From CAVTLG01 sp963802635 (lineage in GTDB: Bacteria > Chloroflexota > Ktedonobacteria > Ktedonobacterales > Ktedonobacteraceae): a DNA stretch of 64,000 bases. Position numbers and translations under genes: made by a program. The stretch's first letter is position 1. Every line of letters starts with the position of its first letter. Location: NCBI GenBank assembly GCA_963802635.1, contig CAWDJJ010000001.1, positions 124,001 to 188,000 on the forward strand, written 5' to 3'. The notes below the pieces were generated by a model. The model did not search any database and had not been told where the DNA came from. It was given only the letters and a program-made list of their open reading frames with translations. Positions 1-9,244 of this stretch are shown in pieces.

Positions 1-1112
1 CCCCAGCTAGTGCTCACAACAGGCACCGCGTCATTGACGATCTGTTCCCATACTAACAGACTGTCAGCAGCCGTATTCGGTGCTTCATATACTCTGATAC
101 CCGCCAGGTGCGGAGCCGCGCTGGCAACTAATTCAATATCCAGGTTAGCTTCAATTGCTCCAGCATCCTGGGGTGGGGTAGTGGCTCCTTGTGGCACAAC
201 GCGTGTAATCGGTACCGAGCTACCTCCACAGGCTGCCGTATAGGCGCTGATATCGCTACTCTTATAATCAGAAAATTCGATCAGGCCCACTGTTTGCCCT
301 TCACCATAAAAGCCCTGATTGTACAGGCTCGTCAGGTTATAGCCACTGACAAGTTGTGATGGCGTATAGTAGAGCGTACTCGTGGTCTGACAATAATTTG
401 TAGCCGTTGCCGCTGCAGGGACCGAGGCTGACTGCGACTTTGTTACAGTCTTGCTAACCGGCCTGCTAATCGGTGTGTGGGTCAGGTGGTTAGCTGTATC
501 CAGACCGCTCACACTCTGAATAAAAGGCGCAAGTGCGGCAGGTACATTCAGATCGGTGGTGGGAGCGTAGAATGTTTCACCACTGGGAGAGCGGTAGTTG
601 CTGATCTGCACGCCAAAGGCTTGCTCGGCCTCGCCTATTGTGCCTTGAAAACCGATCAGTACATGGTTGCTGAAGGTCTTTGTGGTACTAAATCCATACT
701 GTTGCATATAGTCGATAACAGCTTGCTGGCTCGCGGGCAACGGACTATACGCCATGGTTAACTGTGCAGCAGTTAACGTGCGCTTCGTCGCGTCCTTAGC
801 GCGGCTCACGCTCTTTACATAGTTGGCTAAGCCGTCCTGATTACGCAAACGTAGGCCAATTGTAACGTTAATAGATGTATCTGTGTTTGTTGATGTAGTG
901 ATCTGACTCGTTTTGACAAGGGCCGGTAATTGTCCAGGCAACTTGACCATGTTGCTCGCATGCGCGCTAAATAGTGAGCTAAAGGGTGCGAAGCCCCAAA
1001 TAGAAACAATGACCAGCATAGTGAAACAACCGATTGTCACCAGAGAGATAGGTTTCATAAGTCGAGAAGAAGCATTGCTCTTATTACCTTCTCTGCGGCG
1101 AAATACATCCAT
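1..1112 (-). CDS. S53 (sedolisin/kumamolisin-type) serine-carboxyl peptidase, 3' part outside window
   Basis: Partial gene that runs off the left edge; about 370 N-terminal residues are visible. The start ATG at 1112 follows a GAGGAAG ribosome-binding site. A basic N-terminus and one membrane or signal segment (about residues 20-45) lead into an activation prodomain: a GLRLRNQDGL strand, an LTAAQLTMAY region, a GTIGEAEQAF segment and an FYAPTTDLNVP segment. The catalytic domain starts near residue 235. The pair E321 and D325, in GAIEANLDIEL, fits the ExxxD of the Ser-Glu-Asp triad, and the STSWG segment is at the edge. The catalytic Ser lies outside the window. It is probably a secreted acid peptidase that matures by prodomain removal. 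The family call is confident; the substrate is unknown. Confidence 0.88.
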   Translation of the reverse strand, partial: MDVFRRREGNKSNASSRLMKPISLVTIGCFTMLVIVSIWGFAPFSSLFSAHASNMVKLPGQLPALVKTSQITTSTNTDTSINVTIGLRLRNQDGLANYVKSVSRAKDATKRTLTAAQLTMAYSPLPASQQAVIDYMQQYGFSTTKTFSNHVLIGFQGTIGEAEQAFGVQISNYRSPSGETFYAPTTDLNVPAALAPFIQSVSGLDTANHLTHTPISRPVSKTVTKSQSASVPAAATATNYCQTTSTLYYTPSQLVSGYNLTSLYNQGFYGEGQTVGLIEFSDYKSSDISAYTAACGGSSVPITRVVPQGATTPPQDAGAIEANLDIELVASAAPHLAGIRVYEAPNTAADSLLVWEQIVNDAVPVVSTSW

Positions 1113-1641
1113 ACGATTTCTTCCTCATTGAACCGATAGCAATACAATAAAAAAAGATTACATGGGTATATTTGTGCTAATGCTAGAAAGAGGAAATTTG
1201 CCCTCCGGGCAATTTTTCAATGTGAGATAGCTACCTACCTTTTCTAAGGATATGCAGCAAGTGGAGAAACAGAGCGGCATGCTATAATAATGTACCCATA
1301 TCTCTTCATTTTTCAAAGCTATTAGCCTCTACTGGTATAGTACAAAATAACGTTCAGCTTTCTATGAAGATCGATACAAACCAGGACCTATGTACCTGTT
1401 TGGATGCCCAAATAGTCTAATGGGTATCAGCAACCTTTCCTGGCTTCCCCTCATGGACGGAGAGCCTGCAGGGAGTAGCTTGTGTTTTCCCATCTCATGT
1501 GGTACACTTTTAAATGGAATTATATAGCTTATTTTGGCTTTTACTCCTGTAGTAGAGGCAGGAGTGGAGATAAATAGATAAAAAGAATGTTTTTATAGTT
1601 TGGGCTGCACATATGGTGTGGTTTAGGAGGTTGTTTATACC
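1113..1641. other. Intergenic region between divergent S53 peptidase and RNase J genes
   Basis: About 530 bp with no convincing gene. It must hold the two divergent promoters. A hairpin with 7-bp arms (ACTCCTG at 1543-1549 and CAGGAGT at 1559-1565, 9-nt loop) lies about 75 bp upstream of the RNase J start, probably in its 5' untranslated region. It has no U-tract, so it is not a typical terminator. I see no further structure. Confidence 0.5.
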
Positions 1642-3315
1642 TTGACAGAAGAAAAAATTCGACTGATCCCGCTTGGTGGACTGGGAGAAGTTGGAAAGAA
1701 TATGATGGTCGTCGAGTATGGTGACGACATTATTATCGTGGATATCGGGGTGATGTTCCCCGATGAGGAAATGTTCGGCGTCGATCTGGTGATTCCTGAT
1801 ACGAGTTACCTCTCCGATAAGAAACAGCGCATACGCGGTATCCTGATTACGCATGGTCACGAAGATCATGTTGGTGGTCTTCCTTATGTTTTGCCAATGC
1901 TTGATTTTCCACCAATCTACGCAACACGCCTGACACAAGGTCTGATCAATGTCAAATTAAAAGAGCATAGGTTGCTTGATAAGGCGGTTGTCAACGTCAT
2001 TGCTCCTGGCGATCAGGTCGATCTTGGGAGTTGTTTCGCCGAGTTTTTCCGTGTCAATCACAGTATACCGGATGCAGTGGGGATTGTAATCCATACGCCG
2101 ATTGGAGCCGTGGTGCACACGGGCGATTACAAATTTGACTATACGCCTGTCGATGGGAAACCTGCCGATCTCGGTACGCTGGGTGAACTTGGCAATGATG
2201 GTGTGCTGGTGATGATGGGCGATAGTACCCGTGTGGAAACACCGGGCTATACGCCGTCAGAGCGTGTAATCAACGAATCGCTGGACAAAATCTTCGCCAA
2301 TGCACCAGGACGCGTCCTGATTGCTACATTTGCCTCGCTGATCTCACGTGTACAGCAGGTTATTGACACTGCTGCTCGTTATGAGCGCTTTGTGGCCCTT
2401 GTTGGCCGTAGTATGCAGAATAACGTCCAGATGGCTACTGAGCTGGGTTACTTGAACGTGCCTAAGGGGATGTTCATACGGGCCGAGGATATCAATAAGT
2501 TCCGTCCCGATCAGGTCGTTGTCATCTGTACCGGGAGCCAGGGAGAGCCTACGTCGGCATTGACACGTATCGCCAACCAGGATCACCGTTTGATCAGCAT
2601 TGAGCCTGGTGATACGGTCATCTTATCGGCGACGCCTGTACCTGGCAACGAGAAATCGGTCCATCGTACAATCAACAGCCTGTTTCGCCAGGGAGCCGAG
2701 GTATTCTACCAGGGCATCTCAAATGTCCATGTTTCTGGACACGCGGCCCAGGAAGAGTTGAAGCTCATGCTGAGTCTGCTGCGACCGAAATTCTTTGTAC
2801 CAGTGCATGGGGAATATCGTCAACTGATACTCCACGCCAAACTGGCCTACTCACTTGGCATAGCGCAAGAGCATATTCAGGTGGTAGAAGATGGCGATAT
2901 CCTCGAAGTCACAGCCGAGCGGATCTGTACAACCGGTCATATTACCTCGGGCAATGTCTTTGTCGATGGGCTGAGTGTCGGTGATGTGGGACAGATTGTG
3001 CTACGCGACCGCAAAGTGCTATCGCAGGATGGCATTCTCATGGCTGTGCTGACCATTGACAAAGAGACAGGCGAACTGGTGGCTGGTCCTGATATTGTAT
3101 CGCGCGGTTTTGTCTATATGCGCGATGCTGAGGAGTTGCTTGAGAGTGCACGTGAACGCGTTTTGGCATCATTTGCGAATATGGATGGACACGCGGTTCA
3201 CGGGGGCTCTGACTGGTCCTTCGTCAAAGATAAGATCAAACATACGCTGAGCGAGTTCCTCTACGAACAGACTCGCCGTCGTCCAATGATTATTCCTGTC
3301 GTCATGGAGATCTAG
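1642..3315 (+). CDS. rnj: Ribonuclease J
   Basis: 557 residues. Metallo-beta-lactamase/beta-CASP RNase with 5'-3' exonuclease and endonuclease activity in RNA maturation and decay. It starts at TTG behind a strong AGGAGG site. The N-terminal RLIPLGGLGEVGKN and the zinc motif THGHEDHVGG (around residue 70) are typical of the family, followed by HTGDYKFD, GDSTRVE and the beta-CASP segments SHVSGHAAQEEL and PVHGEYRQL. The C-terminal domain is complete (SEFLYEQTRRRP) and the length matches bacterial RNase J. It stands alone and is followed by a terminator hairpin at 3345-3363. The assignment is secure; J1 and J2 cannot be told apart. Confidence 0.96.
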   Translation: MTEEKIRLIPLGGLGEVGKNMMVVEYGDDIIIVDIGVMFPDEEMFGVDLVIPDTSYLSDKKQRIRGILITHGHEDHVGGLPYVLPMLDFPPIYATRLTQGLINVKLKEHRLLDKAVVNVIAPGDQVDLGSCFAEFFRVNHSIPDAVGIVIHTPIGAVVHTGDYKFDYTPVDGKPADLGTLGELGNDGVLVMMGDSTRVETPGYTPSERVINESLDKIFANAPGRVLIATFASLISRVQQVIDTAARYERFVALVGRSMQNNVQMATELGYLNVPKGMFIRAEDINKFRPDQVVVICTGSQGEPTSALTRIANQDHRLISIEPGDTVILSATPVPGNEKSVHRTINSLFRQGAEVFYQGISNVHVSGHAAQEELKLMLSLLRPKFFVPVHGEYRQLILHAKLAYSLGIAQEHIQVVEDGDILEVTAERICTTGHITSGNVFVDGLSVGDVGQIVLRDRKVLSQDGILMAVLTIDKETGELVAGPDIVSRGFVYMRDAEELLESARERVLASFANMDGHAVHGGSDWSFVKDKIKHTLSEFLYEQTRRRPMIIPVVMEI

Positions 3316-3344
3316 CAACGCTCCAGCACCGACTGACCGATAGA

Positions 3345-3363
3345 GGCACCCAGCGTGGGTGCC
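3345..3363 (+). terminator. Rho-independent terminator after RNase J
   Basis: Perfect 7-bp stem (GGCACCC/GGGTGCC, 5-nt loop) 30 bp after the stop codon, followed by a T-rich stretch (TTGCCTCTTTA). Confidence 0.75.
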
Positions 3364-3558
3364 TTGCCTCTTTAGTTACCCCTACATCATTCTGAAGTAC
3401 CAGAAACAAAATCCCTTTGTAAGAAAAAAGTAACAGCCCTTTTTCAAATGCGAGAAACGCACTATAATAAGGCAATAGTACACTCTGATAAGTACCCACT
3501 TTTGCTTAAATATGTGGGGATGATGCATAGATAAAGGTGATGAAGTGAGGCAATGGGA

Positions 3559-3663
3559 ATGCTACGGAAACTGATCTCTTTCACGCTCGTTTTGCTCTGT
3601 CTTTTTACAATCTTTGCTGCAATTACCATCACAGACTATACCCATTTATGGATCTGGAAGTGA
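3559..3663 (+). CDS. Small single-pass membrane protein
   Basis: About 34 residues: a short basic N-terminus (MLRKLIS), a hydrophobic stretch of about 20 residues (TLVLLCLFTIFAAITIT) and a short aromatic tail (HLWIWK). An in-frame ATG at 3553 is possible, but GTGAGG lies only 2 nt from it and 8 nt from the ATG at 3559, so I prefer 3559. It reads towards a bidirectional inverted repeat at 3673-3726. No family is recognised. The support is the ribosome-binding site and the clean membrane-segment composition. Confidence 0.45.
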   Translation: MLRKLISFTLVLLCLFTIFAAITITDYTHLWIWK

Positions 3664-3672
3664 TATTTCCTT

Positions 3673-3726
3673 ATAACTTTCCGGGCACCAGGAACTCATT
3701 CTTCCTTATGGTGTCGGGAAAGTTAT
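3673..3726. terminator. Bidirectional terminator-like inverted repeat
   Basis: Arms ATAACTTTCCGGGCACC (3673-3689) and GGTGTCGGGAAAGTTAT (3710-3726) pair with two mismatches across a 20-nt loop. It lies between the small membrane ORF and the convergent GNAT gene, whose last codon it overlaps. It probably terminates both transcripts. Confidence 0.55.
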
Positions 3727-4274
3727 CCTCTTTTCCATTGTTCTTTGGTAAGTTCCCAAATTTCGCGTTCGGTATAAGCAGGATTGACGAAGATTGCAGG
3801 CTCCGTCTTCAGAAAAACCGCTCCGTTTTTTTCTTTGATCCGCCGGGATGCAGAATTGCCGACCGCATTGCGAAGAACCAGGGTTTCAAATCCAAGGACG
3901 TCGAATGCGTAATCCACGACTGGCTTCACCGCTTCCGTCATTATCCCCTGTCGCCAGAATTTTTTTCCAAGCCAGAAGCCCCTATGGCCCGGCGTGACTT
4001 TTCGTCTCAGCCATATCGCGCCGATTAATTCATCCGGCGCAGATTTCAGGCATATACCCCAAACCCACTGATCCAGGCCCTGGTTGGGAATGACGGCAGT
4101 GCGGATATACTCAAGTACCCCATTTTCTGGATAAGGCCACGGTACAATGTGGCCCGCAGTAAAAGTGCCTATCACTTCATAATCCACAAAATGCTTTTCA
4201 TAGGCTGGAGCATCTTTTTCGGTGATGTCACGCAGAATAAGCCGGTCGGTTTCAAATACGGGCAATATTGGCAT
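3723..4274 (-). CDS. GNAT-family N-acetyltransferase (RimJ/RimL type)
   Basis: 183 residues. The N-terminal ETDRLILRDITEKDAPAY is the usual opening of RimJ/RimL-like acetyltransferases. The middle has the FWLGKKFWRQGIMTEAV segment, equivalent to motif A (acetyl-CoA pyrophosphate loop), and then VLRNAVGNSASRRIKEKNG, equivalent to motif B. It starts at ATG 4274 behind a CGGAGA site. It probably acetylates an amino group on a protein or small molecule; the substrate is not predictable. It is a single gene, convergent with the preceding small ORF. Confidence 0.85.
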   Translation of the reverse strand: MPILPVFETDRLILRDITEKDAPAYEKHFVDYEVIGTFTAGHIVPWPYPENGVLEYIRTAVIPNQGLDQWVWGICLKSAPDELIGAIWLRRKVTPGHRGFWLGKKFWRQGIMTEAVKPVVDYAFDVLGFETLVLRNAVGNSASRRIKEKNGAVFLKTEPAIFVNPAYTEREIWELTKEQWKRG

Positions 4275-4579
4275 AGTTCTCCGATCAAAGGTAGCGTATG
4301 TTGTTTGAATAAAAAAATGGCGGATTTCTGTCAGTAGTGAATGCTAGCAATGTAAGCTCAGACGTTGCGCCACTCATTCTGGCAAAACCGAGCAAGTTAT
4401 CTGTCAAACGACAATCTATGAATAATATATCTATTCACATGTTAAGCTGTCAAGGACTCCCAACATTTTTACCCCCGTTTTCTGCTCGGAAAAACCCACA
4501 GGCTATCTCGTTCGTAGATAGTGATACAATATCTATATGCCTGGTTTGAACGGGTATTGCGCGCTGAAAAGTGAGGCAC
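4275..4579. other. Intergenic region between divergent genes
   Basis: About 305 bp separating the GNAT gene (minus) from the membrane-anchored protein (plus). Both promoters should be here. No gene, repeat or stable hairpin is recognised. Confidence 0.4.
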
Positions 4580-5821
4580 ATGGACAGAGAGAGAAATAGC
4601 TCTGACGAGCGCTGGCGTAGACGAGATGAGGCTCGTTATAGGAATGACGCGGATTACGAGGACGAGGATGCCTATTGGGATGATCATCCCAGAAGACGGC
4701 AACCACCTTTACGAGCGACGCGCGCGTCATATACTGCACAGACGCCGTCGCGCACGACACGCGCGCCATACCCTCAGACGCCATCACCACGTCCGCGTCT
4801 ACGCCGTAAGCGCAGCGTGTGGCCGCTTCTCCTCACCGGCTGTGCGATTGGTGTTATTTTCACGGTCCTGACTGCCGCTGTTGTCGTTATTTTCACGTTA
4901 CGCTCATTGCAAGCAGGCAACATGCCGACATCAATCACGCGTATCGTTGGTGGGGGTATGAAAACTATGACCAGATCGGAGACCGTTACCGTTCCACTGA
5001 CCACGATTTCCCAGGTGCAGGTCTGCGACAGTATGGGTAATGTGACGATGAAGGTTGATCCCGGTGTCAGTCAGACGACCGTAACGATGCTGAAGACCGT
5101 TCATGCGGCAAGTCAGGCGGCTGCGAACCAGGAATTTCAACGTATTGCCGCGCAAGTGCAACCTCCCACAACGCTCACCACAGCTCTCACCTGTGCCAGG
5201 CCGCAGTCCACCGCAGTGGCAGGCACGCCAACTACTGCCACCTCCACAAATATGTCAGCTACGAACAACACAGATAATGCACTGACCGTTAATGTCACCT
5301 TTCCCAATAACGCAAATTCTACTGATACCGTTGATATCACGATTACGCTGCCACCAGCCGCAATACAGAACAATGCGCTACTGACGCCGGTAGATATCGA
5401 AGCTCCTCTGGGGACCGTCAGTATCAGTGGAGTAAGCGGCCTGCTCGATGTCAATGGTGGCTTGAATGTAAACATCCAGAACGCAGCGCTTGCAGCAGGT
5501 TCGCAGCTTCAGACTTCCCAGGGCAAGATTACCTTCAACGGCTACCTGGAGGCTCCTACCGATGCCAGCCAAACAGCTCAATATACGCTTCAGGGAGAAT
5601 ACGGCGTAGATGTTACTTTACCAGTGAATACCAATGTCACACTGGATGCCAATACCAACCAGGGTACCGGCGTTGTCACCAACGCTTTCGATAGCAGTGG
5701 AGCGAACAAAAATCAACCAAGCTATTATGGTCCGCTTAATCCTGCCGGTGAGACAAAACCAGTAGCAGTACTTGTACTCGACGTAGGTACCGGCAACGTG
5801 AATATCCACGAACAAGCATGA
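4580..5821 (+). CDS. Membrane-anchored protein with DUF4097-like beta-repeat ectodomain
   Basis: 413 residues from ATG 4580; a GTG at 4571 would add three. Residues 1-75 are charged and rich in Arg, Asp and Pro, probably disordered and cytoplasmic. One membrane helix (about 80-105, VWPLLLTGCAIGVIFTVL onward) is followed by a Thr/Asn-rich exported part. Residues 255-400 have repeating short beta-strand patterns (IEAPLGTVSISGVSGLLDVN, INGYLEAP-like, GEYGVDVTLP), as in DUF4097/adhesin-type beta-helix proteins. The function is unknown; a cell-surface or envelope-stress role is only a guess. It lies directly upstream of the FHA-ABC transporter on the same strand, with a weak hairpin between them. 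Confidence 0.75.
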   Translation: MDRERNSSDERWRRRDEARYRNDADYEDEDAYWDDHPRRRQPPLRATRASYTAQTPSRTTRAPYPQTPSPRPRLRRKRSVWPLLLTGCAIGVIFTVLTAAVVVIFTLRSLQAGNMPTSITRIVGGGMKTMTRSETVTVPLTTISQVQVCDSMGNVTMKVDPGVSQTTVTMLKTVHAASQAAANQEFQRIAAQVQPPTTLTTALTCARPQSTAVAGTPTTATSTNMSATNNTDNALTVNVTFPNNANSTDTVDITITLPPAAIQNNALLTPVDIEAPLGTVSISGVSGLLDVNGGLNVNIQNAALAAGSQLQTSQGKITFNGYLEAPTDASQTAQYTLQGEYGVDVTLPVNTNVTLDANTNQGTGVVTNAFDSSGANKNQPSYYGPLNPAGETKPVAVLVLDVGTGNVNIHEQA

Positions 5822-5891
5822 ATAGTGTAAAAAAGTGTCCTTGTCAACGTTCTTTCTGTACAGTATAATTGCTCAGAAAGGTTTCCTGTGC

Positions 5892-5905
5892 GCACCTGCG
5901 GGTGC
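5892..5905 (+). terminator. Weak hairpin between the DUF4097-like gene and the FHA-ABC gene
   Basis: GCACC/GGTGC stem with a 4-nt loop, followed by CTTTCATTCCG. It is a short stem with a poor T-tract, so it may attenuate rather than terminate. Confidence 0.3.
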
Positions 5906-5978
5906 CTTTCATTCCGTTCGCTTGATCGCGACGTGCCCGTAGCCTGAAGGCGTGCGGGTCCCCTGAAAGGTTTTTATA

Positions 5979-8900
5979 GTGAATGAACACCCAACTCTTG
6001 GTTCAATCAAGTTCCTGACGGGTTCGCTGGCAGGTGAAACCCGCAGTATTACGAAACCTATAACCACGATTGGACGAGAGCCCGTCAACGATATTGTCGT
6101 TTCTGACCCGTCTGTCTCCCGTCAACACGCACAAATCCTCTGGAACAATGGTATATGGACGATTAGAAAGCTTGCTACTCAAAATACACTGAGTATCAAT
6201 CAGCGTGAAGTGCAGCAATCTCCATTGAATGATCGTGATACGGTTGGATTGGGACAGGGAACGACCTTTCTCTTCCAGGCGACTGCTGGACAGTCATTGC
6301 AAGCTGCCACTCCCAACGCTCCAGCCGTCCAGGCCCAGCCTGTACAAGCCCCGTCATATCCGAATGTCAGGCCCCAGGTTGGTCCGCAGAGTCAGCCACC
6401 GCAGCCTGGACCACAATGGGCCGCAGCCTCGGCTGCAGCGTCCAGGCCAGAGATCGCGACCGTACCGAATAAACCCTCTCATGACGCTACTATGCGTGCT
6501 CCTACGATGGATATGTTCAATATGGCTGGCCCTGGCTCTGCTTCCACCAGCGAACCGTCGCTCGAAGTGAGCACCAATACCGATCATGAGAGACAGGTCT
6601 ACCAGCTTCCGGCGAACCAGCCTGTCTTTGATATTGGACGTGATCCCAGCAATACGATTGTGATCAACAGACCAACCGTTTCTAGCTTTCATGCCCAGAT
6701 TGTGCGCGAGGGCAATCAGCTCGTCCTCGTACATCCGCATCCTAAGCGCGGCCAGACCCTCAATGGACTGACGTACCAGGGACACACTATCCAGGGCAAT
6801 GAACCATTTCGCAAAATGCTCCAACGGGGCGATGTTTTCCGTATCAGCGATGAAAATGGTACCTTTGTCTCAATTGCCTATAATGATGGTAGCGGTCAGA
6901 CCCAGGAAGCTCTGCCTGAGATCCATCCAATTCCGCTGGGTGCGCCGCTGATCACGATTGGCCGTGCGCCGGATAACATGGTTGTCCTTAACCACCCACA
7001 GGTTTCTGGCAATCACGCGCGCCTGGAGTTGGATCGCGGAAGCTATCGTATCTTGGATACCAATAGTACCAATCATGTCTACGTGAATGCGCAACGTGTC
7101 ACCAATCAGTTGCTCAAGCCTGGCGACGAAATCCGTATCGGCCCTTTCCGCCTGACGTTTACCGGGACACAGCTAACTCAGCAAGACGAGAGTAACGGTA
7201 TCCGCATTGATGCCTTACATCTGAAAAAAGAAGGTAATCGCCACGTTGTTTTGATCGATGATATCTCCATCGTCATACCGCCGCGTAAATTTGTGGCCCT
7301 GGTGGGCGGCTCTGGCGCTGGTAAATCAACATTGATGGATGCGCTCAACGGACTACGACCGGCTCAACAAGGGGCGGTGCTCTATAATGGGCAGGACTAC
7401 TATCGCCACCTGGCTGCTTTCAGCACACAGCTCGGCTATGTGCCCCAGGAAGACATTATCCACCGTGATCTGACGGTCGGGCGTGCGCTGTACTATGCTG
7501 CAAAACTACGCTTGCCTAAAGACTTTACCGAGAAACAAATTAAAGAGCGCATCGACGAGGTCCTGGATGATGTTGAGATGAAGTTTCGCCGTAATTTGTT
7601 GGTGAGCAAGCTTTCGGGCGGCCAGCGCAAGCGTGTCTCGATAGCGCTGGAGTTGTTGGCAAATCCCAGCGTCTTCTTTCTGGATGAGCCAACCTCGGGA
7701 ACTGATCCCGGCCTCGACCGCAAAATGATGTTGCTACTGCGTAAGCTGGCCGATAAAGGCCATACCATCGTTCTGGTGACACATGCTACCAACAATATTA
7801 ATGCATGTGACTATATCTGCTTTCTCTGTCAAGGTGGGCGGCTGGCATATTTCGGTGCGCCAAACGATGCAAAGACCTATTTTGGCAAAACTGACTTCGC
7901 CGAAATCTATAGCGCATTGGAGCCGACTGAAGAGAATCCGCGTATCCCTGCTGAAGCAGAAGCGCGCTTTAAGCAATCACCTGATTTTACGCGCAATGTC
8001 ATCACACTGCTAAACCAGGGACCAGCGGGCAAGGTCAATGCACAGAGCGAAACAGTTGCGATCAAGCAACCAAAACGGGGCAATCCCTGGAAACAGTTCT
8101 TCCTGCTCTCCTTGCGTTACCTGGAATTAATCTTCAATGACAAGGGCAACCTGGCGATCCTGATCTTGCAGGCTCCCATCATTGCACTGATTCTGTATTA
8201 TTTGACTGCACCAGCGACATTTTCGCTGACCAGTGTTGTCACCTGTCCTACACGACAAGATCTTACGGCAACTACTGGACGCATTGTCTCGTATAACTGC
8301 CAGAGGGTGGTTGACTTCCTCAATACGCCGCAGGGCGCGCAGTTTGTAGCTCAGCAGGGTGAAACCGTGAATCAAGCGCTTAATAATGCCATCGAGTTTG
8401 GTTCAGGTGGCAACGCGCAGAAGACGCTGTTCATCATGATTTTCGCGGCAGTCATGTTTGGGGCTATCAATGGCGCTCGCGAGATTGTCAAAGAAGCGGC
8501 TATCTATAAGCGTGAGCGTGCTGTCAACCTTGGTATAGCGCCCTACCTTTTTTCCAAGATAGCGGTATTGGGCATCTTTAGTCTGGTCCAAAGCTTTATA
8601 CTCGTCTTTGTCGTAAATATAAAGTCGCCATTTGTGCACAGCATTTTCTTGCCGCCGTTCCTGGAGATTTATATCTCGATGGCGCTGGCTGCACTCGCAG
8701 GACTGATGACCGGGTTGCTGATATCGGCTATTGTACCCAATAATGATCGTGCGATGAGCTTAATCCCGTTACCGCTCATTCCGCAGGTTATCTTTGCAGG
8801 CGTGATTTTCTCGCTCGATGATCCGAAGGCGCTACAAATACCGGGTGGATTTTTCGCTGCTCGCTGGGCCATGGCCGCAATGGGATCGACTATTGGCCTG

Positions 8901-9092
8901 CATGGTGATCAGCTAAATGCAGATAGCTTTTCGTTCTCTGGCACCTTGTTTACCAGCGTCACACAAACTGCGCAGGCGCAAACGGCTGCAACCTTCCATT
9001 TGCTGCTCTGTTGGGGTATGCTGGCACTCATGATTGTCGTCCAGGCCATCGCTATTGTCTGGTTCTTGAAGCGCAAGGATGTGCGTGTGTAA
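5979..9092 (+). CDS. ABC-2 (ABCG-like) transporter with three FHA domains
   Basis: 1037 residues, GTG start behind GAAAGG. Three forkhead-associated phosphothreonine-binding domains come first: about residues 20-95 (TIGREPVNDI, SRQHAQ), 205-300 (FDIGRDPSN, SSFHAQ) and 315-395 (ITIGRAPDN, SGNHARL). A Pro/Gln/Ala-rich linker separates the first two. The ATPase domain has Walker A GGSGAGKST (about 443), signature LSGGQRKRVS (about 544) and Walker B FFLDEPTSGTD. An ABC2-type membrane domain of about six helices occupies 705-1037. The order is that of ABCG half-transporters and of mycobacterial Rv1747. FHA domains suggest control by Ser/Thr kinases; none is in the window. The substrate is unknown. 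Confidence 0.95.
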   Translation: MNEHPTLGSIKFLTGSLAGETRSITKPITTIGREPVNDIVVSDPSVSRQHAQILWNNGIWTIRKLATQNTLSINQREVQQSPLNDRDTVGLGQGTTFLFQATAGQSLQAATPNAPAVQAQPVQAPSYPNVRPQVGPQSQPPQPGPQWAAASAAASRPEIATVPNKPSHDATMRAPTMDMFNMAGPGSASTSEPSLEVSTNTDHERQVYQLPANQPVFDIGRDPSNTIVINRPTVSSFHAQIVREGNQLVLVHPHPKRGQTLNGLTYQGHTIQGNEPFRKMLQRGDVFRISDENGTFVSIAYNDGSGQTQEALPEIHPIPLGAPLITIGRAPDNMVVLNHPQVSGNHARLELDRGSYRILDTNSTNHVYVNAQRVTNQLLKPGDEIRIGPFRLTFTGTQLTQQDESNGIRIDALHLKKEGNRHVVLIDDISIVIPPRKFVALVGGSGAGKSTLMDALNGLRPAQQGAVLYNGQDYYRHLAAFSTQLGYVPQEDIIHRDLTVGRALYYAAKLRLPKDFTEKQIKERIDEVLDDVEMKFRRNLLVSKLSGGQRKRVSIALELLANPSVFFLDEPTSGTDPGLDRKMMLLLRKLADKGHTIVLVTHATNNINACDYICFLCQGGRLAYFGAPNDAKTYFGKTDFAEIYSALEPTEENPRIPAEAEARFKQSPDFTRNVITLLNQGPAGKVNAQSETVAIKQPKRGNPWKQFFLLSLRYLELIFNDKGNLAILILQAPIIALILYYLTAPATFSLTSVVTCPTRQDLTATTGRIVSYNCQRVVDFLNTPQGAQFVAQQGETVNQALNNAIEFGSGGNAQKTLFIMIFAAVMFGAINGAREIVKEAAIYKRERAVNLGIAPYLFSKIAVLGIFSLVQSFILVFVVNIKSPFVHSIFLPPFLEIYISMALAALAGLMTGLLISAIVPNNDRAMSLIPLPLIPQVIFAGVIFSLDDPKALQIPGGFFAARWAMAAMGSTIGLHGDQLNADSFSFSGTLFTSVTQTAQAQTAATFHLLLCWGMLALMIVVQAIAIVWFLKRKDVRV

Positions 9093-9244
9093 TTGCCATG
9101 TGAAAGGGATCGCAGCTATTTGCAGAAGAAGTGGCTGCAGTGGTACTTCCTGGCATATTTGTTGCCTCGAGGTATCATCATATGCTATTGTAATGAGCGT
9201 TCCAATCTATAATGGTTATAGGCGAAGGAACAAGTAGGCTAGCC

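Noticed and set aside
1510..1938. 142-codon minus-strand ORF overlapping the RNase J start
   Set aside because: It lies antisense to a certain gene and has no ribosome site or protein-like pattern.
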